Assembly (NCBI RefSeq): GCF_020616595.1 | Contig: NZ_CP085278.1 | Span: 124,001-188,000, forward strand | Direction of reading: 5' to 3' | DNA from: Lentilactobacillus laojiaonis | Lineage (GTDB): Bacteria > Bacillota > Bacilli > Lactobacillales > Lactobacillaceae | Length of the DNA stretch: 64,000 nucleotides | Shown here: one piece after another, positions 42,987 to 51,672 of the stretch | Layout of the letters: the number at the start of each line of letters is the position of its first letter | Numbering within the stretch: the first letter of the stretch is position 1 | Program-made: the position numbers and the translations under genes | Notes under the pieces: model-generated | What the model was told of the DNA's origin: nothing | Databases searched by the model: none | Seen by the model: the letters and a program-made list of their open reading frames with translations, nothing else

Positions 42987-43601
42987 CTATTGCTTACTAA
43001 TTGAAATGGATTCATTAATGTGTTGATTAGGCTCTAAAATTAATTCACTAATAAAGTGCGCCACCGTTTTGCGGGATACGGGACCGCCTAATAAATTATC
43101 ATTCTTTTGGGTAGTAACGATGGTTTGAATTTCATCTTCATCAGTTAAAATATTTGGTCGGATAATGGTTGATTCTAGGGAACTATCGTCAATGATATCT
43201 GCACCAATCCGTTCATCGCCCATATAACTGTGTGCGTCGCTAACTTTACCATATTCCGCTTCCATCTTTTGTTGGTGACCCGGTAAATATTCGGTATAAA
43301 TACCGGCCGTGGCTACCCAGATAATTCGCTGAACATTTTCTGCGATGGCGGCTTTAACTACAGCATCCGCCATTTTGGCCATGTAAGTCGGACCTAAATT
43401 TGAATAAATGATATCTTGGCCCCGCATGGCGGATTTTAAATCTTCTAAATTAGTTGCATCCCCAACGATTACTTTTCCGTTAGGGTTAGTTAATTTATTT
43501 TTATTGCGTAAAAATAAAGTCATATCGACTTTATCAGCTAATTCATGTTCAACAAGTTGGGCAATTTGACCACTGGCACCGAGAATTAGGACTTTTTTCA
43601 T
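42987..43601 (-). CDS. NAD(P)-binding protein, SDR/NmrA-like
   Basis: A 204-residue short atypical dehydrogenase-fold protein starting KKVLILGASGQIAQLVEHEL, with a full dinucleotide loop, then GDATNLEDLKSAM, RIIWVATAGIYTEY and STIIRPNILTDE. Such proteins bind NAD(P)H and serve as quinone reductase-like or regulatory proteins; the substrate is unknown. It is divergent from the esterase/quinone-oxidoreductase pair, and a TTTACA-N9-TGTAAA palindrome lies in the shared spacer. Confidence 0.8.
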   Translation of the reverse strand: MKKVLILGASGQIAQLVEHELADKVDMTLFLRNKNKLTNPNGKVIVGDATNLEDLKSAMRGQDIIYSNLGPTYMAKMADAVVKAAIAENVQRIIWVATAGIYTEYLPGHQQKMEAEYGKVSDAHSYMGDERIGADIIDDSSLESTIIRPNILTDEDEIQTIVTTQKNDNLLGGPVSRKTVAHFISELILEPNQHINESISISKQ

Positions 43602-43667
43602 ATAAATACCTCATTTCAATTTAGCTTATATGCACATTATAAACATTTTAGATATAAAATTAGTTAA

Positions 43668-43688
43668 TTTACATTTAGTAGTTGTAAA
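43668..43688. promoter_or_regulatory. Candidate operator palindrome in a divergent spacer
   Basis: TTTACA and TGTAAA separated by nine bases, in the spacer between the SDR-like gene (minus) and the esterase gene (plus). The size fits a dimeric HTH regulator; no regulator gene is adjacent. Confidence 0.35.
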
Positions 43689-43727
43689 ATTAGTTTATAA
43701 ATACTAAGAAATGGAGAGTAATTAAAA

Positions 43728-44438
43728 ATGAAATTTACTGAAGTTACGTTGAATCAAGCTAATGAAACTTACTTAGATATATACGATAGTGGTACTCAAG
43801 AAAATCTACCAGCGATAATTGTAGTTCCTGGTGGTGGCTATAAAAAGTTTAATGATTTTGATAGTGAAAAAGTTGCCATTTCTTTTCTAACTAAGGGATT
43901 CCAAGCATTTGTAATTCGCTATGCGGTAGGTGAATACAAAGATTATCAACAATCAATTCAAGCAGTTAACCAATCAGTAGATTATATTGTGGAACACGCT
44001 GATGATTTACATGTTAGGGTTGACCAATTAGGGATGATTGGTTTATCAGCAGGGGGTCAATTGGCAGCTCGCTATTCTAATACTTCAAATAATCGCTTGC
44101 GCTACGTAGTCTTAGGTTATCCGGTTATTACTAAGGCCTTAGATCAAGGAATGGGTGTCGCAACCGAAGATGTTTCGTTGATGGTTAATGAAAATACGGT
44201 ACCCACCTTTATTTTTGGTTCCCGCGATGATACCGTTACTCCTTATATGGATCATATTCATCCATATGAAAAGGCGCTTTATGAAAATAATGTAGCCTTT
44301 GAGGTTCATATTTATAGCACCGGTGGCCATGCTTATAGTCTAGCCAATCAATATACAGGAAATGGCAATCAACGGATTGATCATCATTTTGCTAGTTGGT
44401 TCCCATTATTTATGGAATGGGTTCAAGCCTATCTTTAA
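43728..44438 (+). CDS. Alpha/beta-hydrolase, esterase-like
   Basis: A 236-residue cytosolic hydrolase. PAIIVVPGGGYKKF carries the oxyanion-side GGGY element, GLSAGGQLAARY holds the nucleophile Ser, and GSRDDTVTPY and GGHAYSL carry the probable Asp and His. It resembles esterases of the carboxylesterase/BD-FAE group; the natural substrate is not known. The quinone-oxidoreductase-like gene follows after 19 bases in one transcript. Confidence 0.82.
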   Translation: MKFTEVTLNQANETYLDIYDSGTQENLPAIIVVPGGGYKKFNDFDSEKVAISFLTKGFQAFVIRYAVGEYKDYQQSIQAVNQSVDYIVEHADDLHVRVDQLGMIGLSAGGQLAARYSNTSNNRLRYVVLGYPVITKALDQGMGVATEDVSLMVNENTVPTFIFGSRDDTVTPYMDHIHPYEKALYENNVAFEVHIYSTGGHAYSLANQYTGNGNQRIDHHFASWFPLFMEWVQAYL

Positions 44439-44457
44439 AATTTAGGAGGAATTCAAA

Positions 44458-45381
44458 ATGAAAGCCTTTGGATATCAAACTCATGGGGGTCCAGAAGTAT
44501 TTAATGAATACGATATAGCCGAACCCGTAGTCAATGATCAAAAAGTTAAGATTAAAACCATTAAATTTGGAATTAATAACTATGATGTAGATCAACGCAA
44601 ACAGTTGGCAAAAATTGTCGCTGGCAAACCATATATTCCCGGTTTAGATGTGGTGGGTGAAATCACTGAAGTTGGTGGTGACGATGATCAATTTAAAGTA
44701 GGTGATTTAGTCGTCGCTAGGGGGTTACATACGTATGCTCAATCAGTAGTAGCCAAAAAAACGAATGTTGCTAAATTAGCTAACGACCAAAATTTGAATG
44801 AAGCAGTAGGAATGGTTACTTCAGGCATTGCTGCGTATAATATTGTTCATTCATTTGCAGAGATTAAGCCAGAGATGACAATAGTGGTCCAGGGAGCTTC
44901 CGGAGGAGTGGGCTCTATCGTGACGCAATTGCTAGCTGGATTTGATAACCTTAAAATTATTGGCATTGCTTCTAGTAAAAATGCTACTTATGTACAATCA
45001 CTAGGGGTTGATCAGTTTATAGCTTATGATCAGGTAAATCTTGCACAAGAGCTTAATTCCGTAGCGGATATAGTAATTGATACTTCGCTGAATGGAGCGG
45101 GATTAAATAGCGATATGGCGATGCTAAAAGCTGGTGGTCAATTATTAATGGCAGCGGGAGTCGAGCAGCCAGCTAACGATAAGAATATTCAATTTATTCC
45201 AGTTGGTTTTACAGATAAATTTACCGAAGGATATATTTTAAAAGAACTAGTTAGTTTATTAGAAAAAGATCAGTTACAAATTAGGATTAGTAAGGTAATG
45301 CCATTTGAATTAGCAAGTGTAATTCAAGGACACCAACTTATGGAACAACATCCCCAGGGACGAATTATTATCGGTCAATAA
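44458..45381 (+). CDS. Zinc-free MDR-family NADPH:quinone oxidoreductase
   Basis: A 307-residue medium-chain dehydrogenase/reductase beginning MKAFGYQTHGGPEVFNEYDI, with IPGLDVVGEITEVG and the NADP loop VVQGASGGVGSIVTQLL. The zinc ligands of alcohol dehydrogenases are absent, as in quinone or enone reductases. It probably reduces quinones or reactive carbonyls in the cytosol with NADPH. AGGAGG precedes the ATG. It ends at a strong terminator shared with the CPBP protease gene. Confidence 0.87.
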   Translation: MKAFGYQTHGGPEVFNEYDIAEPVVNDQKVKIKTIKFGINNYDVDQRKQLAKIVAGKPYIPGLDVVGEITEVGGDDDQFKVGDLVVARGLHTYAQSVVAKKTNVAKLANDQNLNEAVGMVTSGIAAYNIVHSFAEIKPEMTIVVQGASGGVGSIVTQLLAGFDNLKIIGIASSKNATYVQSLGVDQFIAYDQVNLAQELNSVADIVIDTSLNGAGLNSDMAMLKAGGQLLMAAGVEQPANDKNIQFIPVGFTDKFTEGYILKELVSLLEKDQLQIRISKVMPFELASVIQGHQLMEQHPQGRIIIGQ

Positions 45382-45417
45382 AAAAATCTCGTTACTATAT
45401 TAGTAACGAGATTTTTT
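45381..45417. terminator. Bidirectional terminator between oxidoreductase and CPBP protease genes
   Basis: Seventeen-base perfect arms around TAT, with A and T runs on both sides, between convergent genes. Confidence 0.88.
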
Positions 45418-45418
45418 A

Positions 45419-46108
45419 TTATAAAACAGAAGCTAAATTATTTAGGAAGTGTAAAAAGATATTATAGCGAATATCTTTAAAGTGCATATAAGTAAAGGCT
45501 AAGACCCATCCCAGAGCAGAATACATAAGTAAATTTAAATCGGGCTTAGGTTCATGAGCTAATCCGAATAGGACTCCACTAAATAAAATTGCCATGAAGT
45601 TATTAAAATGGTTATTTTTATTGAAGAAATAATTCATGAAAATTCCTCTGAAAATTAATTCCTCAAAGATCGGAGCGATAAATACCGCAAATAAATTACT
45701 CCAAATAGGTAACTGCATAGCAGCTTGTTCTACGTCAGTTTGATTGGTAGGAAAACTAATTATATTTTTACTAATTAAGATTGACCAAGTAATTTGGATT
45801 ACATTCATTAAGATATATAGCCCAAAGATAAGTAAAATTTTTTGAACATTAACTTTATTTTTGCCAAAATGTCTAGGATTGTTCGTTTGTAATTGAGTAT
45901 GGTAGCGCCAGTCAATAAAGGCTAACGCCACCGCACAAGCAATTAGGCCCATTCCTAAGACTTCTTGAGCTAGTGATACTTTATTACCAAACGCTCCTGA
46001 TAAAGTTATCATTGATGAAGCAGTTAAATAGACGATTAAAAACAAGATCCATTTAATAATTTGAAATATTTTAGTACCGAGGTATTTTAAAATTTCAGTA
46101 AAATTCAT
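45419..46108 (-). CDS. CPBP-family intramembrane metalloprotease
   Basis: A 229-residue protein with about six hydrophobic segments. The CPBP signatures are present: IFEELIFRGIFMNYFF (E-E-x-x-x-R) near residue 150 and FGLAHEP (His). Members modify prenylated or other membrane-embedded substrates, and in lactic acid bacteria some give bacteriocin self-protection; no bacteriocin gene is visible nearby. The ATG overlaps the stop of the VOC gene upstream (TAATG). Confidence 0.87.
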   Translation of the reverse strand: MNFTEILKYLGTKIFQIIKWILFLIVYLTASSMITLSGAFGNKVSLAQEVLGMGLIACAVALAFIDWRYHTQLQTNNPRHFGKNKVNVQKILLIFGLYILMNVIQITWSILISKNIISFPTNQTDVEQAAMQLPIWSNLFAVFIAPIFEELIFRGIFMNYFFNKNNHFNNFMAILFSGVLFGLAHEPKPDLNLLMYSALGWVLAFTYMHFKDIRYNIFLHFLNNLASVL

Positions 46109-46428
46109 TAGATAAACTCGATAGTAATCATGTTTTCGTCATAGTCCATCACAACAATTTTTTCATCAGTCAGGCTAATGATCTCTACCCCATAGTTAGC
46201 TAAATGAGAAGTAACGTTTTCGTATTTATCTTTAGTTACCATACCAATCTTAGTAGGAATTGTTTTAGTAGTTTGGTTAAAAGCGATAATTTGTTTATTG
46301 CCAATCTTGATAGCTTTTTTGCCACCATAATCAATTATCGGAAGATCGAAGACCTCATGATAGAATCTAAGTGCGGTTTCTAGATTCACAACATTTAGTT
46401 CAAGATAGTTAATTTCGCGAATATTCAT
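46108..46428 (-). CDS. VOC-family (glyoxalase-fold) protein
   Basis: A 106-residue single-module VOC protein starting NIREINYLELNVVNLETALRFYHEVFDLPIIDY, with VVMDYDENMITIEF at the end carrying the last Glu. The family covers glyoxalases, dioxygenases and antibiotic-binding proteins; the exact reaction is not visible. It is translationally coupled to the CPBP protease gene (overlapping stop/start). Confidence 0.85.
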   Translation of the reverse strand: MNIREINYLELNVVNLETALRFYHEVFDLPIIDYGGKKAIKIGNKQIIAFNQTTKTIPTKIGMVTKDKYENVTSHLANYGVEIISLTDEKIVVMDYDENMITIEFI

Positions 46429-46496
46429 AAGTGTATTTCCTTTACGTAAAAATTATTTATAACTATTATATAACTTTTTAGTTAAAAATGCGGTTG

Positions 46497-46522
46497 ACGT
46501 TACTAAATATTAAGAGTAACGT
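46497..46522. promoter_or_regulatory. Inverted repeat over the ABC-F promoter region
   Basis: ACGTTACT and AGTAACGT (perfect eight-base arms, ten-base centre) span the candidate -35 TTGACG (46494-46499) and -10 TAACGT (46517-46522). Could be an operator or an mRNA hairpin near the 5' end. Confidence 0.4.
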
Positions 46523-46562
46523 ATTTCAATACAGATTTTCTTAATCTAAGGAGGAAACCTAA

Positions 46563-48110
46563 GTGGCTTTATTAGAAGTTTCAAATTTGGCAATGAGTTT
46601 TGCGGAAAAAGACTTATATAGTGATGCTGAATTTCAATTAAACAAAGGCGACCATATGGGAATTGTGGGACAAAATGGGGTTGGAAAATCTACCCTAATT
46701 AAGATCATTACCGGTAGTGAATTACCGCTATCAGGTGATATTAAATGGCAAAAAAATATTAAAATTGGTTATTTAGACCAATATGCCAAAATTCCTAATG
46801 AATTAACCTTAACTCAATTTTTACAAACTGCATTTGAAGATTTATATCGAATGAACGATGAATTAACTGATTTATATAATCAATATGCAGAAACTGGTAA
46901 CGAAAAATTGTTAGAGCGGGCTGGAACCCTCCAAGAAAAAATTGACGTTAGCGGATTTTATGAATTAGACACTAAAATTGAACAAACGATTACCGGTCTG
47001 GGACTAGATAGTATTGGTCGTGACCAACTAGTGGGTAGCATGTCCGGAGGTCAACGTTCCAAAATTATTTTAGCTAAGATGTTATTAACAGAACCCGATG
47101 TTATTCTATTAGATGAACCAACCAATTATTTGGATACCGTCCAAATTGATTGGCTAATTGACTATTTAAATAATTTCAGTGGGGGCGTATTAGTAGTTTC
47201 TCATGATTATGATTTTCTAGAACAAATTACTAACTGTATTATTAATATTGCTTTTGGGAAAATCACTAAATATCGTGGTAGTTTTAAACAGGCTATGCGC
47301 CAACGAGCTGAACGTGAAGAATTCCAGCAACGTCAATTTGAGAAACAACAAGTTGAAATTGAAAAAGAAGAACGTTTTATTCGTAAAAATAAAGCGGGAT
47401 CTAAATCAACCATGGCTAAGTCACGTGAAAAGAAATTGGCTAAAATGGAACGAATTGATCCACCTTCAACTAATTTAATGGCTACTTTTAATTTTCCTTA
47501 CCAAGATACTGGTTCCCATAACGCTTTAGTGGTGAATGAGTTATCAGTTGGTTATGAAAAACCATTACTTTCACCGGTCACTTTCTCAGTTTCAAATGGT
47601 GAAAAGGTTGGGATCAGTGGTTTTAATGGGGTTGGTAAATCAACTTTAATTAAATCCATTTTAGGTAAAATTAAAGCCAAAGGTGGGGAAGCTAATTTTT
47701 CACCTTCAGCCGTAATTAGTTATTTCAGTCAGGACTTGGTTTGGGATGATAATCGCCAAACTCCTATGCAAATTATTCAAGATGCTTATCCTAAGTTAAA
47801 CCAAAAAGCCATTCGAACTAAGTTAGCTAAATGTGGTTTAGATTCTCAAAACGCTATGAAACCAATTGGGCAGTTATCCGGTGGGGAACAGACTAAAGTT
47901 AAATTAGCTTTAATGGAATTTGTACCTAGTAACTTTTTAATTATGGATGAACCAACTAATCACTTGGATGAAGAAACTAAAAATGCCTTAAAGAAAGCTC
48001 TATTAGACTTTGAAGGTAACTTAATTATTGTTAGTCATGAGGCTAGTTTTTATAAAGGGCTAGTTGATAAAGAAATTAATGTAGAAAAATTAAGTTTAAA
48101 AGCTCAATAA
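46563..48110 (+). CDS. ABC-F family ATPase (ribosome-associated)
   Basis: Cytosolic protein of 515 residues with two ABC domains and no membrane part. Walker A motifs GQNGVGKST and GFNGVGKST, signatures MSGGQRSK and LSGGEQTK, and a charged linker between the domains (about residues 240-300, rich in Glu/Arg/Gln) that in this family reaches the ribosome. It is closest to the housekeeping YdiF/YkpA-like members rather than to a known resistance factor, judged by the linker. Start is GTG at 46563 with AGGAGG about 8 bases upstream. Confidence 0.9.
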   Translation: MALLEVSNLAMSFAEKDLYSDAEFQLNKGDHMGIVGQNGVGKSTLIKIITGSELPLSGDIKWQKNIKIGYLDQYAKIPNELTLTQFLQTAFEDLYRMNDELTDLYNQYAETGNEKLLERAGTLQEKIDVSGFYELDTKIEQTITGLGLDSIGRDQLVGSMSGGQRSKIILAKMLLTEPDVILLDEPTNYLDTVQIDWLIDYLNNFSGGVLVVSHDYDFLEQITNCIINIAFGKITKYRGSFKQAMRQRAEREEFQQRQFEKQQVEIEKEERFIRKNKAGSKSTMAKSREKKLAKMERIDPPSTNLMATFNFPYQDTGSHNALVVNELSVGYEKPLLSPVTFSVSNGEKVGISGFNGVGKSTLIKSILGKIKAKGGEANFSPSAVISYFSQDLVWDDNRQTPMQIIQDAYPKLNQKAIRTKLAKCGLDSQNAMKPIGQLSGGEQTKVKLALMEFVPSNFLIMDEPTNHLDEETKNALKKALLDFEGNLIIVSHEASFYKGLVDKEINVEKLSLKAQ

Positions 48111-48140
48111 AAAAAGCAACCACAATTGTGGTTGCTTTTT
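48111..48140. terminator. Perfect palindromic bidirectional terminator
   Basis: A 30-base perfect palindrome with A and T runs, between the ABC-F gene (plus) and pepI (minus). Confidence 0.88.
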
Positions 48141-48143
48141 TGT

Positions 48144-49055
48144 TTATTTATTAAAAGTTCCGTCTTCAACAGATTTAATAAAGTTAGCAAGGTGATCGTA
48201 ATAAACTGGAGCATTATCGATCATGTGGTGATGGCCACCTTCAGGAGTAGAAACAAATTGGGCGTTTGGAATCATTTCGGCCATGCGTTTACCAGTTTCG
48301 ACTGGCATAGTTTCGTGTTCTCCAAAAGTAACTAGTGTTGGAACTTTGATATCTTTTAATTGATCGGTGAAGTTCCATTCTTTTAATTTACCAGTAACTA
48401 CAAATTCATTATCCCCTTGGAAAGCGTGATAAATATCAGTATTCATAAGTGGGATTAAGTGTGAAATTGCAGCTGGTTGTTTGCGATCGATATAACCACG
48501 ATTTAAGATATCAACATATTCTTGGTATCTTTCGTTATCGTAATCATTTTTAGCTTCGCATTCTTTCATGTAAGCAAGTTGGTCAGCAGTTAAAGCTGCT
48601 TCACGAACTTTATTAAGATTTTCAGTGTAGTCATCAATACGATCAACCATTGATGAGATAATAGCACCTTTTAAATGGTCACCATATTTTTTGGCGTACA
48701 TTTGAACTAAAGCGCCACCCCATGATTGGCCAATTAGGTAGAATTTATCGATACCTAATTTTTGACGAATTTCTTCAACTTCGTCTAAGAAGTAGTCATA
48801 ATTTAAAATATCATTAGCAACTTTTGGATCGCTGAAATCAGGAGTATCTGAGTACCATGATCCAAGTTGGTCATACATGTGGACTTGTACATTTAGTCCT
48901 TGTTTTTTTAATTGTTTAGCAGTATCTTCCCAATATTCGTGAGAACCACCAGGACCTCCATGCAAAGCAAGAAGATGGATATCGCCAGTACCTTGGGTAT
49001 TAGTCCAAATGTGATAACCGTTATCTAATGTAATAATAGTTGTGCCTTCGCGCAT
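48144..49055 (-). CDS. pepI: Proline iminopeptidase
   Basis: S33-family peptidase of 303 residues that removes an N-terminal proline from peptides. LALHGGPGGSHEYW carries the oxyanion motif, DQLGS is typical of this group, GQSWGGALVQMY holds the nucleophile, and GEHETMPV and GGHHHMI give the Asp and His. It is cytosolic. CAGGTGA lies about 7 bases before the ATG. The pepX gene lies 54 bases upstream on the same strand, so both proline-specific peptidases may be transcribed together. Confidence 0.92.
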   Translation of the reverse strand: MREGTTIITLDNGYHIWTNTQGTGDIHLLALHGGPGGSHEYWEDTAKQLKKQGLNVQVHMYDQLGSWYSDTPDFSDPKVANDILNYDYFLDEVEEIRQKLGIDKFYLIGQSWGGALVQMYAKKYGDHLKGAIISSMVDRIDDYTENLNKVREAALTADQLAYMKECEAKNDYDNERYQEYVDILNRGYIDRKQPAAISHLIPLMNTDIYHAFQGDNEFVVTGKLKEWNFTDQLKDIKVPTLVTFGEHETMPVETGKRMAEMIPNAQFVSTPEGGHHHMIDNAPVYYDHLANFIKSVEDGTFNK

Positions 49056-49109
49056 AAAAATTCACCTGATTTCTTATAAATTAGTATTAATGATAGCACT
49101 TTTTGACGA

Positions 49110-51527
49110 TTAATTCTTATCGTTTTTGTGAATTGGTAAGGTGATTTGTGAATTTGACATGTTAATGGTATAAGTTAGGGCTTCATTTCCACGTAGTGTA
49201 TATTCAAAATCGGTGGCGTAAATGATTATTCCTAATTGGTGACCGGATAATAATCGGTAGAAAGTAGGTTGCATTGCTAAGTTAACTTGCATGAATTGAT
49301 CTTTAGTAACTGAATTAACTTCGTAGCTATTTTTTAAATTTTGTAAATTAATGTGTCCATTGGTAATGATTTTATAATCCACCGGATGTTTTTGGAATTT
49401 AAATTCTTTAAGATCATCATTCTTCCATCTAAAGCCTAAGGGTAATCCTTTAGGATCTAAAATAGATGGAGTGGTTTCTAAGGCATTTTTAATTCCGTAG
49501 TCGACGATTGCGACACTTATAAGTCCGTGATCGGAGTTGACTTTAGCGGATAAATTAAGTTGAATAGTTCCATCAATTAAACGTTCCTGACTAATTGGTT
49601 GTGTTATTAGGCGGATGACATGGTTATCAAGAGGACTATTATTATTAACTAAATCATGGTGCCATTGTTCGTAACTATTAGTATAGATTTTAAAGTTTTC
49701 GTCATCCAATTGATCACTGAATTCTTCTAAATCGTTATGATTATTGAATTTAGGATCATTTAAATTAATTACCTTTTTATCTTGGAAATTATCCCAATCA
49801 TTATAAATATTCCAGGTAGCTTCTTGAGTATTATCTTGTACCAAGACGTCTGGTAAGACATCGTTAGCGTGATTTTCAATATCTAATAATTTATTGGTTA
49901 ACCATACGTTGGCAATATCATTAAAATCTAGAGATAGTAAGTTATTGATATAGATATGTTGGCCTTGATGTAAAATCATTTTTTGGGTAGTAGTGGTGGA
50001 TTTTAAAGCATTCCAAAGTTGGTTAGCATGAATTGGTTTGACGTTAGTATCATTTAACCCATGCACAATTAACATATCAGCTTGGATATTTTTAACATCT
50101 GGTAGATAGTTGCGATTTTGCCAAAATGAATTATAGTTTCCAGATTCACGATCTTGTCCGGCAGTAATACGTTTAAGTTGCTGAATCCATTTATCTTTAA
50201 GGGGTAAATAATCACCAGCGTTTAATTGACGGCTGAAAGTTTCTTCGGCTAGCACATCGGCATCTTCACCTTGGAAACCACCGGGAGCAACTACCAATCC
50301 ATTTTCGCGGTAATAGTTGTACCAATTAGAAATACCCGCTTCTACGATGCAAGCTTTTAGGCCATCAACCCCAGTAGTAGCAGCGGCTGTAGCTAAAGTT
50401 CCTAAGTAAGATTTCCCAGTCATTCCTACATGGTGATTAGACCAAAATGCTTTAATTTCAATGTTATCGGTATGGTTGGTAAAGGCAGTGCGTTTACCAT
50501 TTAACCATTCAATAACGGCTGTAGTGGAGCGAGTTTCGGCTTGAGAACCGGTAGTTCGAAAACCACCAGAACTTTTGGTACCAATACCAGCACAGTATAC
50601 CACTGCAAAACCACGGGCCAAGAAGTAATCATTGAGTGAATAAGACTGTGGTTGACTAAAGGAGGCTTCAGCTACAGAAGTCGAACCATTAATGGCTCTA
50701 GGCTCTGGTGATTTAGGTAAACTTTCTTGGGTGAATTCTAAATTATCAGTAGCTGGTTTCACGGAAATCGGGCGATTGACGTTATGCATCATTTTTTCGC
50801 CAGCTTCATCATTGGTTCCTTGATTATAAGGACTTGCTGTATATAGAGTGGGAACTTTAAGTCCATCTTCAGTTTCTTTGGGACGAATAACTTCCACTTT
50901 AACTAAGTCACGTTTTCCATCTTGATCAGTATCTAAGTCAGTTTCCACGTAAACCACGTCATAAATTAATTTAGAGGTATCAAAAACCGCTTGAGTTTTG
51001 CCGTTGAAAATCAAAGGCTTTTTTAAAATGGAGTCACTAAAATATTGAGCATAATACCCTTGACTAGCTAAATAATCGATTAGTAAAGGTCCTTGCTTAG
51101 TACGAGAATTTAATAAAACATACCAAGCGTCGATTAAGTTATCACAGGTTAATTTTTCATCCATGTTAGCAACCATTAAATGCTGATCATGCATGAATTT
51201 GATGGGATGATCTAATTCAAAATCTAAATCTACTTGATATCCCAAAAGCTGTAAACCCACATTATAAAATGCAGTTTTAGAAACTAATTTATTATGGAGC
51301 GTATAGTCATTGGCATTTTTATTTTTAGTTGCCATTAAATTTTCTAATTTATGAATTCGAGTTGAGAGTCCTTGGTGTTCGATAAAAAATTTAACCAGAA
51401 ATTGGCGCCATAACATAACGGGATCGGTTACTTTTTTGGTTTTAGGAGTTAAGAATCTAGTATCAATAAGTTCATTTATAATTTGATTATGTTCAGTAGG
51501 AATAAAGGCAAACTGATTATTTTTCAT
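49110..51527 (-). CDS. pepX: X-prolyl dipeptidyl aminopeptidase
   Basis: S15-family serine peptidase of 805 residues that removes X-Pro dipeptides from the N-terminus. GMTGKSYLGTLATAAAT carries the nucleophile; VHGLNDTNVKP the Asp, and GQHIY the His. The N-terminal helical domain starts KNNQFAFIPTEHN. The ATG at 51527 has AAAGGAG 7 bases upstream; an upstream in-frame start at 51593 would add 22 residues and has no good site. Works on proline-rich peptides such as those from casein together with pepI. Confidence 0.94.
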   Translation of the reverse strand: MKNNQFAFIPTEHNQIINELIDTRFLTPKTKKVTDPVMLWRQFLVKFFIEHQGLSTRIHKLENLMATKNKNANDYTLHNKLVSKTAFYNVGLQLLGYQVDLDFELDHPIKFMHDQHLMVANMDEKLTCDNLIDAWYVLLNSRTKQGPLLIDYLASQGYYAQYFSDSILKKPLIFNGKTQAVFDTSKLIYDVVYVETDLDTDQDGKRDLVKVEVIRPKETEDGLKVPTLYTASPYNQGTNDEAGEKMMHNVNRPISVKPATDNLEFTQESLPKSPEPRAINGSTSVAEASFSQPQSYSLNDYFLARGFAVVYCAGIGTKSSGGFRTTGSQAETRSTTAVIEWLNGKRTAFTNHTDNIEIKAFWSNHHVGMTGKSYLGTLATAAATTGVDGLKACIVEAGISNWYNYYRENGLVVAPGGFQGEDADVLAEETFSRQLNAGDYLPLKDKWIQQLKRITAGQDRESGNYNSFWQNRNYLPDVKNIQADMLIVHGLNDTNVKPIHANQLWNALKSTTTTQKMILHQGQHIYINNLLSLDFNDIANVWLTNKLLDIENHANDVLPDVLVQDNTQEATWNIYNDWDNFQDKKVINLNDPKFNNHNDLEEFSDQLDDENFKIYTNSYEQWHHDLVNNNSPLDNHVIRLITQPISQERLIDGTIQLNLSAKVNSDHGLISVAIVDYGIKNALETTPSILDPKGLPLGFRWKNDDLKEFKFQKHPVDYKIITNGHINLQNLKNSYEVNSVTKDQFMQVNLAMQPTFYRLLSGHQLGIIIYATDFEYTLRGNEALTYTINMSNSQITLPIHKNDKN

Positions 51528-51672
51528 GAAGAATCTCCTTTGGTATTTCAAAAATATTATGCATCTATAACATTTATTATAGCCTAATTTCATAATATTC
51601 TAAAATCTAGTCTTTAAGGAATTTAAATGATAATATTTAGTTATTAACCAGAATTGTTAAAAGGAGAATTAT

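Noticed and set aside
45419-46108. CPBP protease as a bacteriocin immunity gene
   Set aside because: No small bacteriocin precursor with a double-glycine leader and no dedicated exporter is visible nearby.
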